The notes: generated from the letters alone by a model not told the origin. A DNA stretch of 7,747 bases from Bacilli bacterium (GCA_028707375.1 JAQWCB010000037.1:1-7747); one strand, 5' to 3'. Counted from the stretch's first letter, positions 1 to 7,697 are shown. Numbers and translations: made by a program.

Positions 1-262
1 GCTTCGAGACCAAAACAACGAAATCCGGATTACCAACTAATGAATATGCTATTACAATCATGAGAATTCCGAATGGAATTATAGGGGATTTTTTTCTTTT
101 CAAACAGTTTAATCTGAAATTATCTATCTTTTTTTCAGTTTGAAAGAGGGTCTATAATGAATTTTGTTGATGCTTGCTTTTTGTGATGTTTTCCTATCGT
201 TTATTGCTTTCTATCGGTTTTATTTGGAGGTTCATTTTGTAAGTCGGGGACTTCAAAAACAC
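1..262. other. Left flank with no confidently called gene
   Basis: This stretch lies beyond the susD terminator and contains no gene with a clear start. On the minus strand one frame is open from a TAG near position 150 to the window edge and would encode a basic then hydrophobic segment (LKRKKSPIIPFGIL followed by MIVIAYSLVG). It could be the N-terminus of the next membrane or exported protein. Its only ATG is at 61-59; a TTG at 103-101 would put the basic segment at the very start. On the plus strand one frame is also open from the edge to a TGA near 160, so the choice of strand is not settled. An inverted repeat at 65-80 resembles one in susC. A small 5-bp hairpin (AAGTC/GACTT, 241-253) lies just past the terminator. 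No TAnnTTTG box was found facing the minus-strand candidate. Confidence 0.4.
65..80. repeat. Inverted repeat AATTCC-GAAT-GGAATT
   Basis: The arms AATTCC (65-70) and GGAATT (75-80) are perfectly complementary around a 4-base centre. The same arms with a 5-base centre recur at 5461-5477 inside the susC signal-sequence codons. The repeat is seen directly. Whether it is an operator, an RNA hairpin or a coincidence cannot be told from the sequence. Confidence 0.5.
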
Positions 263-294
263 GTAGGATGAAAACTTATTTGTCTTCATCCTAC
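263..294 (-). terminator. Probable intrinsic terminator after susD
   Basis: The arms GTAGGATGAA (263-272) and TTCATCCTAC (285-294) form a perfect 10-bp stem with a 12-base loop, within which two more pairs can form past one mismatch. In the minus-strand direction the stem begins 24 bases after the susD stop codon and is followed by GTGTTTTTG, a short U-tract. The plus-strand side has no T-run, so the hairpin is oriented to end the susC-susD transcript. The stem is only moderately GC-rich and the U-tract is offset by three bases, so termination may be incomplete and allow read-through into whatever follows. Confidence 0.65.
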
Positions 295-318
295 ATAAAG
301 CCTATTTGAAATAGTTTA

Positions 319-2127
319 TTAATTATATCCCGGGTTTTGTTCCAATAAAGCATCTTTGTTTGCTTCAATTACGGACAATGGTATAGGTAACAATTCATAA
401 TATTCTTGCATACCAATACCGTCTCCGGTTTTATTTGTCGCTGATTCGACATAATAAGGATTGTATTTTATTACCCTTTCGTACAGCTTTCCTACACGAG
501 CTAACGTCAATCTTCTTTTTTCTTCAACACCAAACTCACGCATTCGTTCATCCAAGATATAATCTAAGTTCACATCGGCAGCAGCAACTGGGCTGGCATT
601 CGAACGTGCTCTTACCACATTGATATCTACCGCAGCACTTGCCGTATTATTCAACTTCAAATAAGCTTCAGCTCTTAGTAAATAAGTCTCAGCTAAGCGG
701 AACATATATTGATCTTGAAAAGTTCCACCAGCAGTGCTTTTAAGTGTATAGGAATCTTTATCTTGATATAAAGCTTCTGGATGATTAAAGAGAGAAGTCA
801 CTTTAGATTGATACCCTGCAAAATAACGGTTAGGTATTTCTCTTGCTCTGTAATTATTGCTGTTTGTAGTGGTTCCATCTGTTACGATCTCAGTAGAAGG
901 AGGATTCATTACATCCATTACATCACCATAAATAGATCCGTAATTTTGCTTGAAACTTAAATTATTAACCGGGACTTTGCGAATAAAATTATAGTTTGAA
1001 TTGCGAATGTCGTTATCCCAATCCGAAGAATTCTCTGTTCCTCCATTTTCGGTCTTCCATCCCCAAATGGTATTGTGAAAATGCTTAGTAGCGATAGCGG
1101 CGCCAATACCTCGTCCTCCGGTCCAATCTCCTATTGGCCAAATATAGGGACTTAATTCTACGCCATTATGCATAATTCCAAAATGCTGAAACTGTGGAGA
1201 GCATTTTCTCTCAAGCAGATAATTGTCAACAGGGTCTTCCCAGAAAGATTTATTTGTAACAACTCCACCTCCTGTAACATCCACTTCGAATTGAATAACC
1301 CAAATGCCTTCTGTATTCCCAGAGGTTCTGTTTTGATTATTCATTTGGAATAAATCCCAATATACGTCAGCGTCTGTATAATTTGTTCTCGTACCAAAAC
1401 GATTCCGCATTAAATCTACTTTTGTGCTATTAATTACTTCGGTTGCTGCATCAACAGCTTCTTGGTTCTGTCCATTTGCGAGATATAATTCTGAGAGTAA
1501 GTGATAAGCAGCAAGATTGCTGATTTCTCCATTTTTTACTTCATCAATTTCAGGTAGATTTTCTGCTGCGAATTTTACGTCCTCAATAGCAAATTCAAGA
1601 ACGCTTTCACGTGTATCCCTTACATAATCAGTTTTTGGAGAAGTAACCTCTGTATCTACAATAGGAACCCCTCCGTACAAATAAACCAAAGTGCGATATG
1701 CAAGTCCTCTAAAAAAACGAGCTTTTGCAATATAACTATTATGACTGCTTTCCGGAATATCCGAAGTTGGTAAACGATTTATTACAGTATTAGCCTGAGC
1801 GCATAGTTTATATAATCCTTCCCAGTGCGCTTTTGCGATATTTCCACTTACAGAATAATCAGACATAAGAGAGGCATCTTTATTATCTGAACGATCCCAT
1901 ACAATATCTGTAACGTAAATGTAGTCGAAACACCGATCTCCACGAGTGAAAAATTCTAGACGAGTAAGATAATAGAGTTCATTAATGGCTGCATCAAAAT
2001 CTGTTACTGTAATATATGAATTTTCGGCGCCCATAGTATCCAGCGGGTTTTCTTTAAGGAAATTGTCTTCATCGCATGCGTTAAAGAATAAAGCAAGTAA
2101 TGTTGCAATAAATATATACTTTTTCAT
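319..2127 (-). CDS. SusD/RagB-family outer-membrane nutrient-binding lipoprotein
   Basis: This 602-residue protein is a SusD-like surface lipoprotein, which in this family sits as a lid on its SusC partner and captures the ligand, usually a glycan, for import. A short signal peptide (MKKYIFIATLLALFFNA) ends at Cys18, the likely lipidated residue. The Asp-Glu-Asp that follows fits the acidic surface-export signal of Bacteroidota lipoproteins. The TPR-rich N-terminal half carries the family motif AKARFFRGLAYRTLVYLYGG at 134-153. The C-terminal SusD domain shows FRLAETYLLRAEAYLKL (476-492), VVRARSN (504-510), DERMREFGVEEKRRL (526-540) and the closing PIPLSVIEANKDALLEQNPGY (581-601). The length is typical and no lesion is visible. 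The start lies 13 bp after the susC stop, so the two are almost certainly co-transcribed, and no Shine-Dalgarno sequence is visible, as is usual here. The substrate cannot be deduced because no enzyme gene is present in the window. Confidence 0.95.
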   Translation of the reverse strand: MKKYIFIATLLALFFNACDEDNFLKENPLDTMGAENSYITVTDFDAAINELYYLTRLEFFTRGDRCFDYIYVTDIVWDRSDNKDASLMSDYSVSGNIAKAHWEGLYKLCAQANTVINRLPTSDIPESSHNSYIAKARFFRGLAYRTLVYLYGGVPIVDTEVTSPKTDYVRDTRESVLEFAIEDVKFAAENLPEIDEVKNGEISNLAAYHLLSELYLANGQNQEAVDAATEVINSTKVDLMRNRFGTRTNYTDADVYWDLFQMNNQNRTSGNTEGIWVIQFEVDVTGGGVVTNKSFWEDPVDNYLLERKCSPQFQHFGIMHNGVELSPYIWPIGDWTGGRGIGAAIATKHFHNTIWGWKTENGGTENSSDWDNDIRNSNYNFIRKVPVNNLSFKQNYGSIYGDVMDVMNPPSTEIVTDGTTTNSNNYRAREIPNRYFAGYQSKVTSLFNHPEALYQDKDSYTLKSTAGGTFQDQYMFRLAETYLLRAEAYLKLNNTASAAVDINVVRARSNASPVAAADVNLDYILDERMREFGVEEKRRLTLARVGKLYERVIKYNPYYVESATNKTGDGIGMQEYYELLPIPLSVIEANKDALLEQNPGYN

Positions 2128-2140
2128 TATATCTAATTAA

Positions 2141-5100
2141 TTAAAATGATACATTTAAACCAAAAGTAAAGCTTCTCATGACAGGTCTACTATCAAAATT
2201 ACTTCCAAGAGTACTATCTGTAAAATCAGAATAATCAATGCTTTCCGGTTCAGGATCCCAACCATGCCAATCTGTAAAGGTTAATAGATTTTTCCCGTTA
2301 ATATAAAAGCTTGCGTTGTCAATGCCAAGCTGAGTTATCCATTTCTTGGGAAGATTATAAGTAAGGGTTACTTCTTGCAAACGGACGAAGCTTCTGCTTT
2401 CATATCTTATTATATCTAAAGGACTCGTGGAGAGTGCATGAGAATATATTCCACCAGAATTACTTGGAGACCAGAACAGTTTTGCTTTCTCATATAGAGA
2501 ATTTGAACGAGCTTCGGTATCGTTGGGGGTTCTTGATGCTGTATTTTCTCCGAGATAACCATTACTTCCACCTTGCGCAGAGTTGATAAAGAAACTCAAT
2601 GAAAAGTCTTTATAAGTAAATTTATTTAATATACCAAACCGATATTTAGGATCTGCATTCCCTATTACTGTACGGTCAGCTTCTGTTATCTTTTCATTAT
2701 CATCCATATTCTTTACTTTGTAGTGACCTGCTTGAAATCCTGTAGGAATATTGGTGTCGTCAATCTGATAAATGCCTTCAATTTTATAGCCGTAAATGGC
2801 TGTTATAGGTTGACCAACAAATAAATTACTGGCAATCAGATCGTCTTCTTTTCCGTCCCCATCATTATCGCCTATTAATGAAAGAATTTTATTTTTGTTC
2901 GAGGAGATGTTAAAAGTAGTACTCCATTCAAAATCTTTGCTTACAATATTGCGAGAAGAGATGGAAAATTCGATACCCTTATTCTCAACCTTTCCTACAT
3001 TGGATGCGATAGACGTAAAGCCTGTAACAGATGGTATAGTTACATCATAGAGCAAATCTCGAGTTACCGTACGATAAAGTTCTAAAGCACCATTTATTCG
3101 ACTTTTGAATAGCGCAAAATCCAATCCAAGGTTAATACCACCTGTTTTTTCCCATTTCAAGTCGTTATTTCCAAGAGTAGTTAATTCTTGTCTGAGAGCA
3201 CCTGTTGATTCATCTCCGTAGAGATATCCTATTTCTGAATCAACTTGCGCTAGTGATTTATAGCGGCTGGTTAGATTTCCGCTGACCCCATATCCTGCAC
3301 GGAGTTTTAATTGATCCACCCAACTGATATCGAAGAAAGGTTCTTCAAATAAAAGCCATCCTAATGATACAGAGGGGAATAATGCGAATTTGTTGTTTGC
3401 GGAAAATCCGGAAAATCCGTCTCGTCTTAATGTTGCAGTAAGTAAATATCTGTTGTCGTATTTGTAACTCGCTCGAATCATTTGATAGAGAAGAGCTTCA
3501 TCCCATGCATCTGAGCTAGTATATTGATTTGTTCCCTGTTCGAGGCTATTGTAGCCTAAAGTCATACGCGAAAAGGTATTAGCCGTTGCATCTGTATACG
3601 ATTCTTTACGTTCTATGGCTCCATATACAAACGTTCCATTTATATCGTGATCTCCAAATATGTTGCTGTAAGTTAATATGTTATCGATTGAATAGTCGTA
3701 ATAGGATCTGTGACGTTTATAAGCTTCACCGCTTAAGGAACTCCCATAAGGGTTTGAACGAAAATTTTCATTGATACGATAGTTCTGCCCTAAGTTAATA
3801 CGGAAAGTCAATCCCTTCAAAGGTAATTGTATTTCTGAATAAATATTGGCAAAGAAAGAATTATTACGGTCACGATCATCTACATCAGAACCCATTAATG
3901 GGTTAGAACGATTCGTTTCCATTGGCAGAGGATTAAGCGAACCATCTTCGTTATATGGAGTAGCCATAGGATTCATTGAAAGAAGTGTCCATAATGTCGG
4001 TTCAGCTCCGTCATAATTCATAAAAGAACCGAAAGCTTGTACTCCTAATTTCCACCATTTACGAACTTCGGTGTCAAGATTTAAACGAATGCTGTGACGT
4101 TTGAAATCATCATTAAGAAGAAAGTTTTTTTGTTGGGTGTTCCCATAGGAAAAAAGATATGATGTTTTTTCAGTTCCTCCCATGATACTTATCTGGTTTT
4201 CTAGAATAGAACCTTGTCGAGTCGCCGTATCCCACCAATCGAAATCCGTATCTACAGGGTTACCATACTCATCAGTTTGATAGCTGTCTGGTAATTTTGA
4301 CCCTACATTAAAGTTCGAATTGAGAGTTGTATAACCTGATTCTTGCGTATATGCCTCATTATAATAGATGCTTTTGACATTGTTAAGGTATTGTTCACGA
4401 TTCATCATCTTATAGTTTTTTGTGGGGTTCTGCAGGCTATATGATGATGTGAAAGTGATTTTAGCTTTTCCCACTTTCCCTTTTTTTGATGTAATCATCA
4501 TCACTCCATTTGCGGCTTGCGCGCCATAAACTGCTGTCGCACTTGCATCTTTTAAAATATCGACTGATTCGATATCGCTAGGATTTATTGATGAAATATT
4601 ACCGTTGAAAATTACTCCATCTAAAACTATAAGGATGTCTGAATTTCCCGAAATGGTGTTTCTTCCTCTAATAGTTATAGAAGGAGTTGAGCCAGCCGAA
4701 GTAACTTGTCCTATATTTAACCCAGGAACAGTCCCTTGTAAAGATTGCATTAGGTTCGTATTTGGAGATTTTTCAAAATCTTTAAGATTCGCACTCATAA
4801 CAGCTCCTGTTAAATCTGATTTTTTCATTGTTCCATATCCAATAACAACGAGTTCGTCAATCATTTTTACGTCTTCTAACAACGTAATTTGAATATGGCT
4901 TTTGTTTCCAACGGTTATTTCTTGAGAAATAAAGCCAATATACGAAATTTGTAATATGGCATTATCAGAAACAGCCAGTGAAAAATTCCCTTTAAAATCA
5001 GTAATAATACCGTTTGAGGTTCCCTTTTCTATAATATTCGCTCCAATAACAGCGTCACCATATTGGTCAACGGCTTTTCCGCTGATTATCTTTTTTGTTT

Positions 5101-5503
5101 GCTGAGGATGAACTTGAATTAAGGGAGGATGGGTTATATCCTTTCGTCTACTGATTTGCACATAGCGGTCGTTAATTTTGTATTCGTATGTGGGTGGGAG
5201 AATCTGGTCAAGGACTTCTGTGATATCTGCATCTTTTGATTTGATACTGACTTTTGTAGAGGTATTGACCTGATCATTATTATAAAAAAATTCGAATTCG
5301 CTTTGTTGCCGGATGGCGTCAAAGACTTTTTCCAGTTCTACATTGTTGAGATTTAAATTTAAGGTGGTAGCTTGAGAGTAAGTCAATCCTGCCCACATCA
5401 TGTTGGTCCCTAACAACAAACATACAAATACTAATTTGATCATGCGCAAAAACTTTCTGAAATTCCAGAATGGAATTTCTTGTTTGGGTTTCTTTTTTTT
5501 CAT
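2141..5503 (-). CDS. SusC/RagA-family TonB-dependent transporter with STN signalling domain
   Basis: This 1120-residue outer-membrane transporter imports a ligand delivered by the SusD partner, powered by TonB. A long basic N-region precedes the hydrophobic signal segment (about 21-44); Met21 is an alternative start, but the longer form is usual in the STN class. Domains in order: STN (about 48-118, with LNNVELEKVFDAIRQQSEF), carboxypeptidase-regulatory-like domain (about 139-209, GKAVDQYGDAVIGANI), TonB box region (DELVVIGYGTMKKSDLTGAV, 216-235), plug (about 225-340, with LQGTVPGLNI and ASATAVYGAQAANGVMMI), then the 22-strand-type barrel to the terminal Phe. DNDGDGKEDD (879-888) is a calcium-loop-like DxDxDG motif, and the conserved VIGNADPKYRFG is at 947-958. 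The STN domain is known in such receptors to signal to a FecR-type anti-sigma factor, which is encoded immediately upstream. The length is normal and the frame intact. The start region contains an A8 run (codons 2-4) and a strong inverted repeat (codons 9-15). Confidence 0.96.
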   Translation of the reverse strand: MKKKKPKQEIPFWNFRKFLRMIKLVFVCLLLGTNMMWAGLTYSQATTLNLNLNNVELEKVFDAIRQQSEFEFFYNNDQVNTSTKVSIKSKDADITEVLDQILPPTYEYKINDRYVQISRRKDITHPPLIQVHPQQTKKIISGKAVDQYGDAVIGANIIEKGTSNGIITDFKGNFSLAVSDNAILQISYIGFISQEITVGNKSHIQITLLEDVKMIDELVVIGYGTMKKSDLTGAVMSANLKDFEKSPNTNLMQSLQGTVPGLNIGQVTSAGSTPSITIRGRNTISGNSDILIVLDGVIFNGNISSINPSDIESVDILKDASATAVYGAQAANGVMMITSKKGKVGKAKITFTSSYSLQNPTKNYKMMNREQYLNNVKSIYYNEAYTQESGYTTLNSNFNVGSKLPDSYQTDEYGNPVDTDFDWWDTATRQGSILENQISIMGGTEKTSYLFSYGNTQQKNFLLNDDFKRHSIRLNLDTEVRKWWKLGVQAFGSFMNYDGAEPTLWTLLSMNPMATPYNEDGSLNPLPMETNRSNPLMGSDVDDRDRNNSFFANIYSEIQLPLKGLTFRINLGQNYRINENFRSNPYGSSLSGEAYKRHRSYYDYSIDNILTYSNIFGDHDINGTFVYGAIERKESYTDATANTFSRMTLGYNSLEQGTNQYTSSDAWDEALLYQMIRASYKYDNRYLLTATLRRDGFSGFSANNKFALFPSVSLGWLLFEEPFFDISWVDQLKLRAGYGVSGNLTSRYKSLAQVDSEIGYLYGDESTGALRQELTTLGNNDLKWEKTGGINLGLDFALFKSRINGALELYRTVTRDLLYDVTIPSVTGFTSIASNVGKVENKGIEFSISSRNIVSKDFEWSTTFNISSNKNKILSLIGDNDGDGKEDDLIASNLFVGQPITAIYGYKIEGIYQIDDTNIPTGFQAGHYKVKNMDDNEKITEADRTVIGNADPKYRFGILNKFTYKDFSLSFFINSAQGGSNGYLGENTASRTPNDTEARSNSLYEKAKLFWSPSNSGGIYSHALSTSPLDIIRYESRSFVRLQEVTLTYNLPKKWITQLGIDNASFYINGKNLLTFTDWHGWDPEPESIDYSDFTDSTLGSNFDSRPVMRSFTFGLNVSF
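5459..5479 (-). repeat. Perfect 9-bp inverted repeat in the susC leader codons
   Basis: The arms GAAATTCCA (5459-5467) and TGGAATTTC (5471-5479) are exact reverse complements around a 3-base centre. They fall at coding nucleotides 25-45 of susC and encode the signal-peptide N-region EIPFWNF. In the mRNA this could fold as a tight hairpin close to the start codon. In DNA it could be a symmetric protein-binding site. The core arms recur at 65-80. The sequence shows the symmetry; any function is inference. Confidence 0.6.
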
Positions 5504-5577
5504 AATTTTGAAAAAGATTTAAAATGAATAATTATTAACACTGAACTTTTGAAAGAAAATTATTTGTTTAAATCTAT
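5504..5577 (-). promoter_or_regulatory. susC leader and likely promoter region
   Basis: These 74 bases between the hairpin and the susC start codon are very AT-rich, including the palindrome AATAATTATT. A minus-strand search for the housekeeping -7 box TAnnTTTG finds no full match; the nearest is TAATTTTC, with no TTTG-like -33 element at the right distance. A promoter used by the ECF sigma factor encoded upstream would be expected here by analogy with other STN-SusC loci, but its consensus is not known to me, so no exact boxes are called. Confidence 0.35.
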
Positions 5578-5612
5578 AAGGCTGTCTGAAGGGCCTAAAA
5601 TCAGACAGCCTT
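5578..5612. terminator. Strong hairpin between fecR and susC
   Basis: The arms AAGGCTGTCTGA (5578-5589) and TCAGACAGCCTT (5601-5612) form a perfect 12-bp stem with an 11-base loop. On the minus strand it starts one base after the fecR stop codon but is followed by ATAGATTTAAAC, with no U-run beyond the two U's in the stem. On the plus strand it is followed by TTTTTATTTAT, a good T-tract. It is therefore a textbook terminator only for antisense transcription. For the operon it could be a partial terminator, an attenuator or a 3'-end stabiliser that sets regulator and transporter expression apart. Confidence 0.6.
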
Positions 5613-5613
5613 T

Positions 5614-6795
5614 TTATTTATACAAGATGATTTTATTTCCTTCGTTTTTATATTTTATTTCAGTAACAGATCGTATTTGATTAAGTAAAAAATCTAATGA
5701 ACGTGATTTCTCCGCACTTCCTGTAAAACGCATTTTCCTAATATCCTGATTTTCATAAATAATGGTAAAGTCATACCATTTTGTTAATTGATCGAAAATC
5801 TCTGTTAATGGCTGATTTCGGAAAATAAATTCACCTTTGATCCAGGCGGTATAAAGATCTGGATTCACTTTTTGGATCGATATCTTGTGGGTGGATTTGT
5901 CTAAACAGAGATTATTTTCTGGTGTTAATAAAATGGGTTCTGGGTTACCTGGTAGATGGACTTGAATACTACCCTTTACTAATGTCGTGTTGATTAAAGG
6001 ATTTGTTTCATACGCATTAACATTGAACGATGTACCAAGAACTTCTATCGACATATTAGTTGTTTTAATAATAAATGGTTTAGTCCCTTTTTTTACTTCA
6101 AAATAAGCTTCACCCGAGAGTTCGACCTGACGTGCTTTTCCTTCAAAAGAAGATGGGAAGATTAATTGAGTCTCTGAATTTAGATATACTTTAGAACTAT
6201 CAGCTAGTATGAGTTCATATTCACCTCCTTTTGGAACATAAATAGTCTGTTCTTCAATGGTCTTTTGTGTTCGTTTAGTTTTCTGTATTTGTTTATCTTT
6301 CTGAAAGCTAATAACGCCTTTACTTTCGTTTGTAATAATAGTTCCGTCCTTTTTTTTCACCTCAAAGGATTGAGAGAGGTCTATTGTTTCTCCTCCCTCA
6401 GAAAGTAGAAACGCTTTTTTTGTCCCGGGATTAAAAAATGTTTTTTCAGTTAAAACAGGTGTCTCTTTATCTTGTGAAGTGAAATAAAAACCGGTCAATC
6501 CCACAAGTATAACAGCGACAAAAGAGACAGCATACTTAAAGCAATTGAGTTGATAAAAATGAACTCTGTTTTTGGAATCCAAACTGAGTTTATCACAAAT
6601 GTTGTGAAAGATTTTATCTTTGTCGAACAATCTATCTTTATATTCTTTCTCTTTCAGCTCATGGTAGAGTTTTTTGTGATCTGGGTGTTCTCCTAACCAA
6701 CATTGAAATTCTGAGTCATCTTCAGAAATCTCACTGCTTAAGACTTTCAGTAATAGCTCCCACTGATCAAATTTATTGTTGTTTATCGTTAACAT
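5614..6795 (-). CDS. FecR-family anti-sigma factor (transmembrane sensor)
   Basis: This 393-residue protein is an inner-membrane anti-sigma factor that relays receptor occupancy from the periplasm to the cytoplasmic ECF sigma factor. The N-terminal ~85 residues are charged and would bind the sigma factor in the cytoplasm. A single hydrophobic segment (about 87-105, KYAVSFVAVILVGLTGFYF) spans the membrane. The periplasmic FecR domain (about 184-278) shows VPKGGEYELILADSSKVYLNSETQ at its start, then LSGEAYFEV and VLGTSFNV. The C-terminal DUF4974-like domain (about 322-391) contains FIFRNQPLTEIFDQLTKWYDF. The order and length are typical of Bacteroidota FecR proteins. The ATG is preceded by an A8 run, the A-rich context common upstream of starts in this phylum. 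It lies 63 bp after the sigma gene, so the two are probably co-transcribed. The partner receptor is inferred to be the adjacent STN-bearing SusC. Confidence 0.94.
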   Translation of the reverse strand: MLTINNNKFDQWELLLKVLSSEISEDDSEFQCWLGEHPDHKKLYHELKEKEYKDRLFDKDKIFHNICDKLSLDSKNRVHFYQLNCFKYAVSFVAVILVGLTGFYFTSQDKETPVLTEKTFFNPGTKKAFLLSEGGETIDLSQSFEVKKKDGTIITNESKGVISFQKDKQIQKTKRTQKTIEEQTIYVPKGGEYELILADSSKVYLNSETQLIFPSSFEGKARQVELSGEAYFEVKKGTKPFIIKTTNMSIEVLGTSFNVNAYETNPLINTTLVKGSIQVHLPGNPEPILLTPENNLCLDKSTHKISIQKVNPDLYTAWIKGEFIFRNQPLTEIFDQLTKWYDFTIIYENQDIRKMRFTGSAEKSRSLDFLLNQIRSVTEIKYKNEGNKIILYK

Positions 6796-6858
6796 TCTTT
6801 TTTTTGTTTGTATTATAACACATTCGGTAAAAAAAAGTATTATTCCCTTCCTAATTAT

Positions 6859-7377
6859 TTATCCGATTTTTTCTTTTAATATCCGATAAGCTTTTGAAAC
6901 CTGCACTTTAACCGTATTAACGGATATACCTAACTGTTGGGCAACTTCTACATATTTTTTCTTTTCTAAGGTGACCAACACAAATATTTTTTTACATCGA
7001 TCGGGTAATTCGTCAATCGCTTTGAGCAGAAGTCTTTTCAACTCTTTAATATCTTCGTCATCTACTTTTTCATCAATTAAATCTATAGTGATTTTATGCC
7101 CATAAATAAATCGTTCATTATCACGAAGATGGTTTAAAGATGCATTATAAATAGAACGATAAGCATATGCCTTAAAACAGTCGAAAGGGAGTGTTTCTCT
7201 TTTCTCCCAACAGTGTATGAAAAAATCTTGTACAATATCTTCTGAGGCTAAAGAGTTTTGAGTTATTTTATAAGCCCAAACGAAAAGTCGGCTACTATAT
7301 AAATAAAACAGCCTTTTAAAAGCCTTTTCATCACTGGCTTTTATTCTTTTAACAAGTCTCTCTTCTTCGTTTTCCAT
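6859..7377 (-). CDS. ECF-family RNA polymerase sigma-70 factor
   Basis: This 172-residue protein is a two-domain extracytoplasmic-function sigma factor that directs RNA polymerase to a small set of promoters, by context those of the adjacent susC-susD. Region 2 (about 15-89) includes EDIVQDFFIHCWEKR at 46-60, the core-polymerase-binding part, and YRSIYNASLNHLRDNER at 73-89, the -10-recognition part. An acidic linker (IDEKVDDEDIKEL) follows. Region 4 (about 120-171) has AIDELPDRCKKIFVL and the helix-turn-helix YVEVAQQLGISVNTVKVQVS at 142-161. The length is normal for this group, and there is no extra C-terminal domain. It is the first gene of the minus-strand cluster, with its promoter presumably in the divergent region, and is likely held inactive by the downstream FecR-type protein until the transporter signals. 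Confidence 0.95.
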   Translation of the reverse strand: MENEEERLVKRIKASDEKAFKRLFYLYSSRLFVWAYKITQNSLASEDIVQDFFIHCWEKRETLPFDCFKAYAYRSIYNASLNHLRDNERFIYGHKITIDLIDEKVDDEDIKELKRLLLKAIDELPDRCKKIFVLVTLEKKKYVEVAQQLGISVNTVKVQVSKAYRILKEKIG

Positions 7378-7457
7378 GGTCTTTTCTGATATATCTTCGA
7401 TTTATAAACACAAAACTTTAAAAATAGTATTATCTGTTTTCTTTTTTTAACATTCAT

Positions 7458-7470
7458 TACTTATTAAGTA
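7458..7470. repeat. 13-bp palindrome upstream of the sigma gene
   Basis: TACTTATTAAGTA is a perfect palindrome of two 6-base arms around a central T, located 81 bp upstream of the sigma-factor start codon. This is a position where an operator would be plausible. It is AT-rich, so a chance occurrence is quite possible, and no known binding protein is recognised. Confidence 0.3.
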
Positions 7471-7665
7471 TGTAATTCAGGCTGTTCAACCGGACACCTG
7501 TTTTTTATTGACGTACACAGTCAACGAAAAATTATTCGAGGAAATCTTCAACAATATAATCCTTATTTTTGAAAGATTGATGCGCGTTTTTGAAATCTTC
7601 AATGTGTTTAGTATTATGACACTTGGATGGATAAAAACAAATTGGTCGGTGATCCGGGAGGAAAC

Positions 7666-7697
7666 TTTAGGCGTATTGCTTTATTTTTGTACATTTG
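7666..7697 (+). promoter_or_regulatory. Bacteroidota housekeeping promoter for thyA
   Basis: TACATTTG (7690-7697) is a full match to the Bacteroidota -7 box TAnnTTTG. TTTA at 7666-7669, 20 bases upstream, is a one-mismatch fit to the -33 element TTTG. Transcription would begin near 7703, giving a leader of about 16 bases before the ATG at 7720. The leader contains CAGGGAAAAAA, an A-rich translation start context. Confidence 0.65.

Noticed and set aside
435..1353. Short plus-strand open frames at 435-623 and 1168-1353
   Set aside because: Both are antisense to the well-supported SusD-family gene and have no recognisable content.
3586..3774. 62-codon plus-strand open frame
   Set aside because: It is antisense to the susC barrel region with no start signal or motif.
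4605..4892. 95-codon plus-strand open frame inside susC
   Set aside because: It lies wholly antisense to the conserved plug domain of susC, whose frame is intact; its composition is that of a shadow frame.
5134..5322. 62-codon minus-strand open frame within susC
   Set aside because: It overlaps the STN-coding part of susC in another frame and shows no family features.
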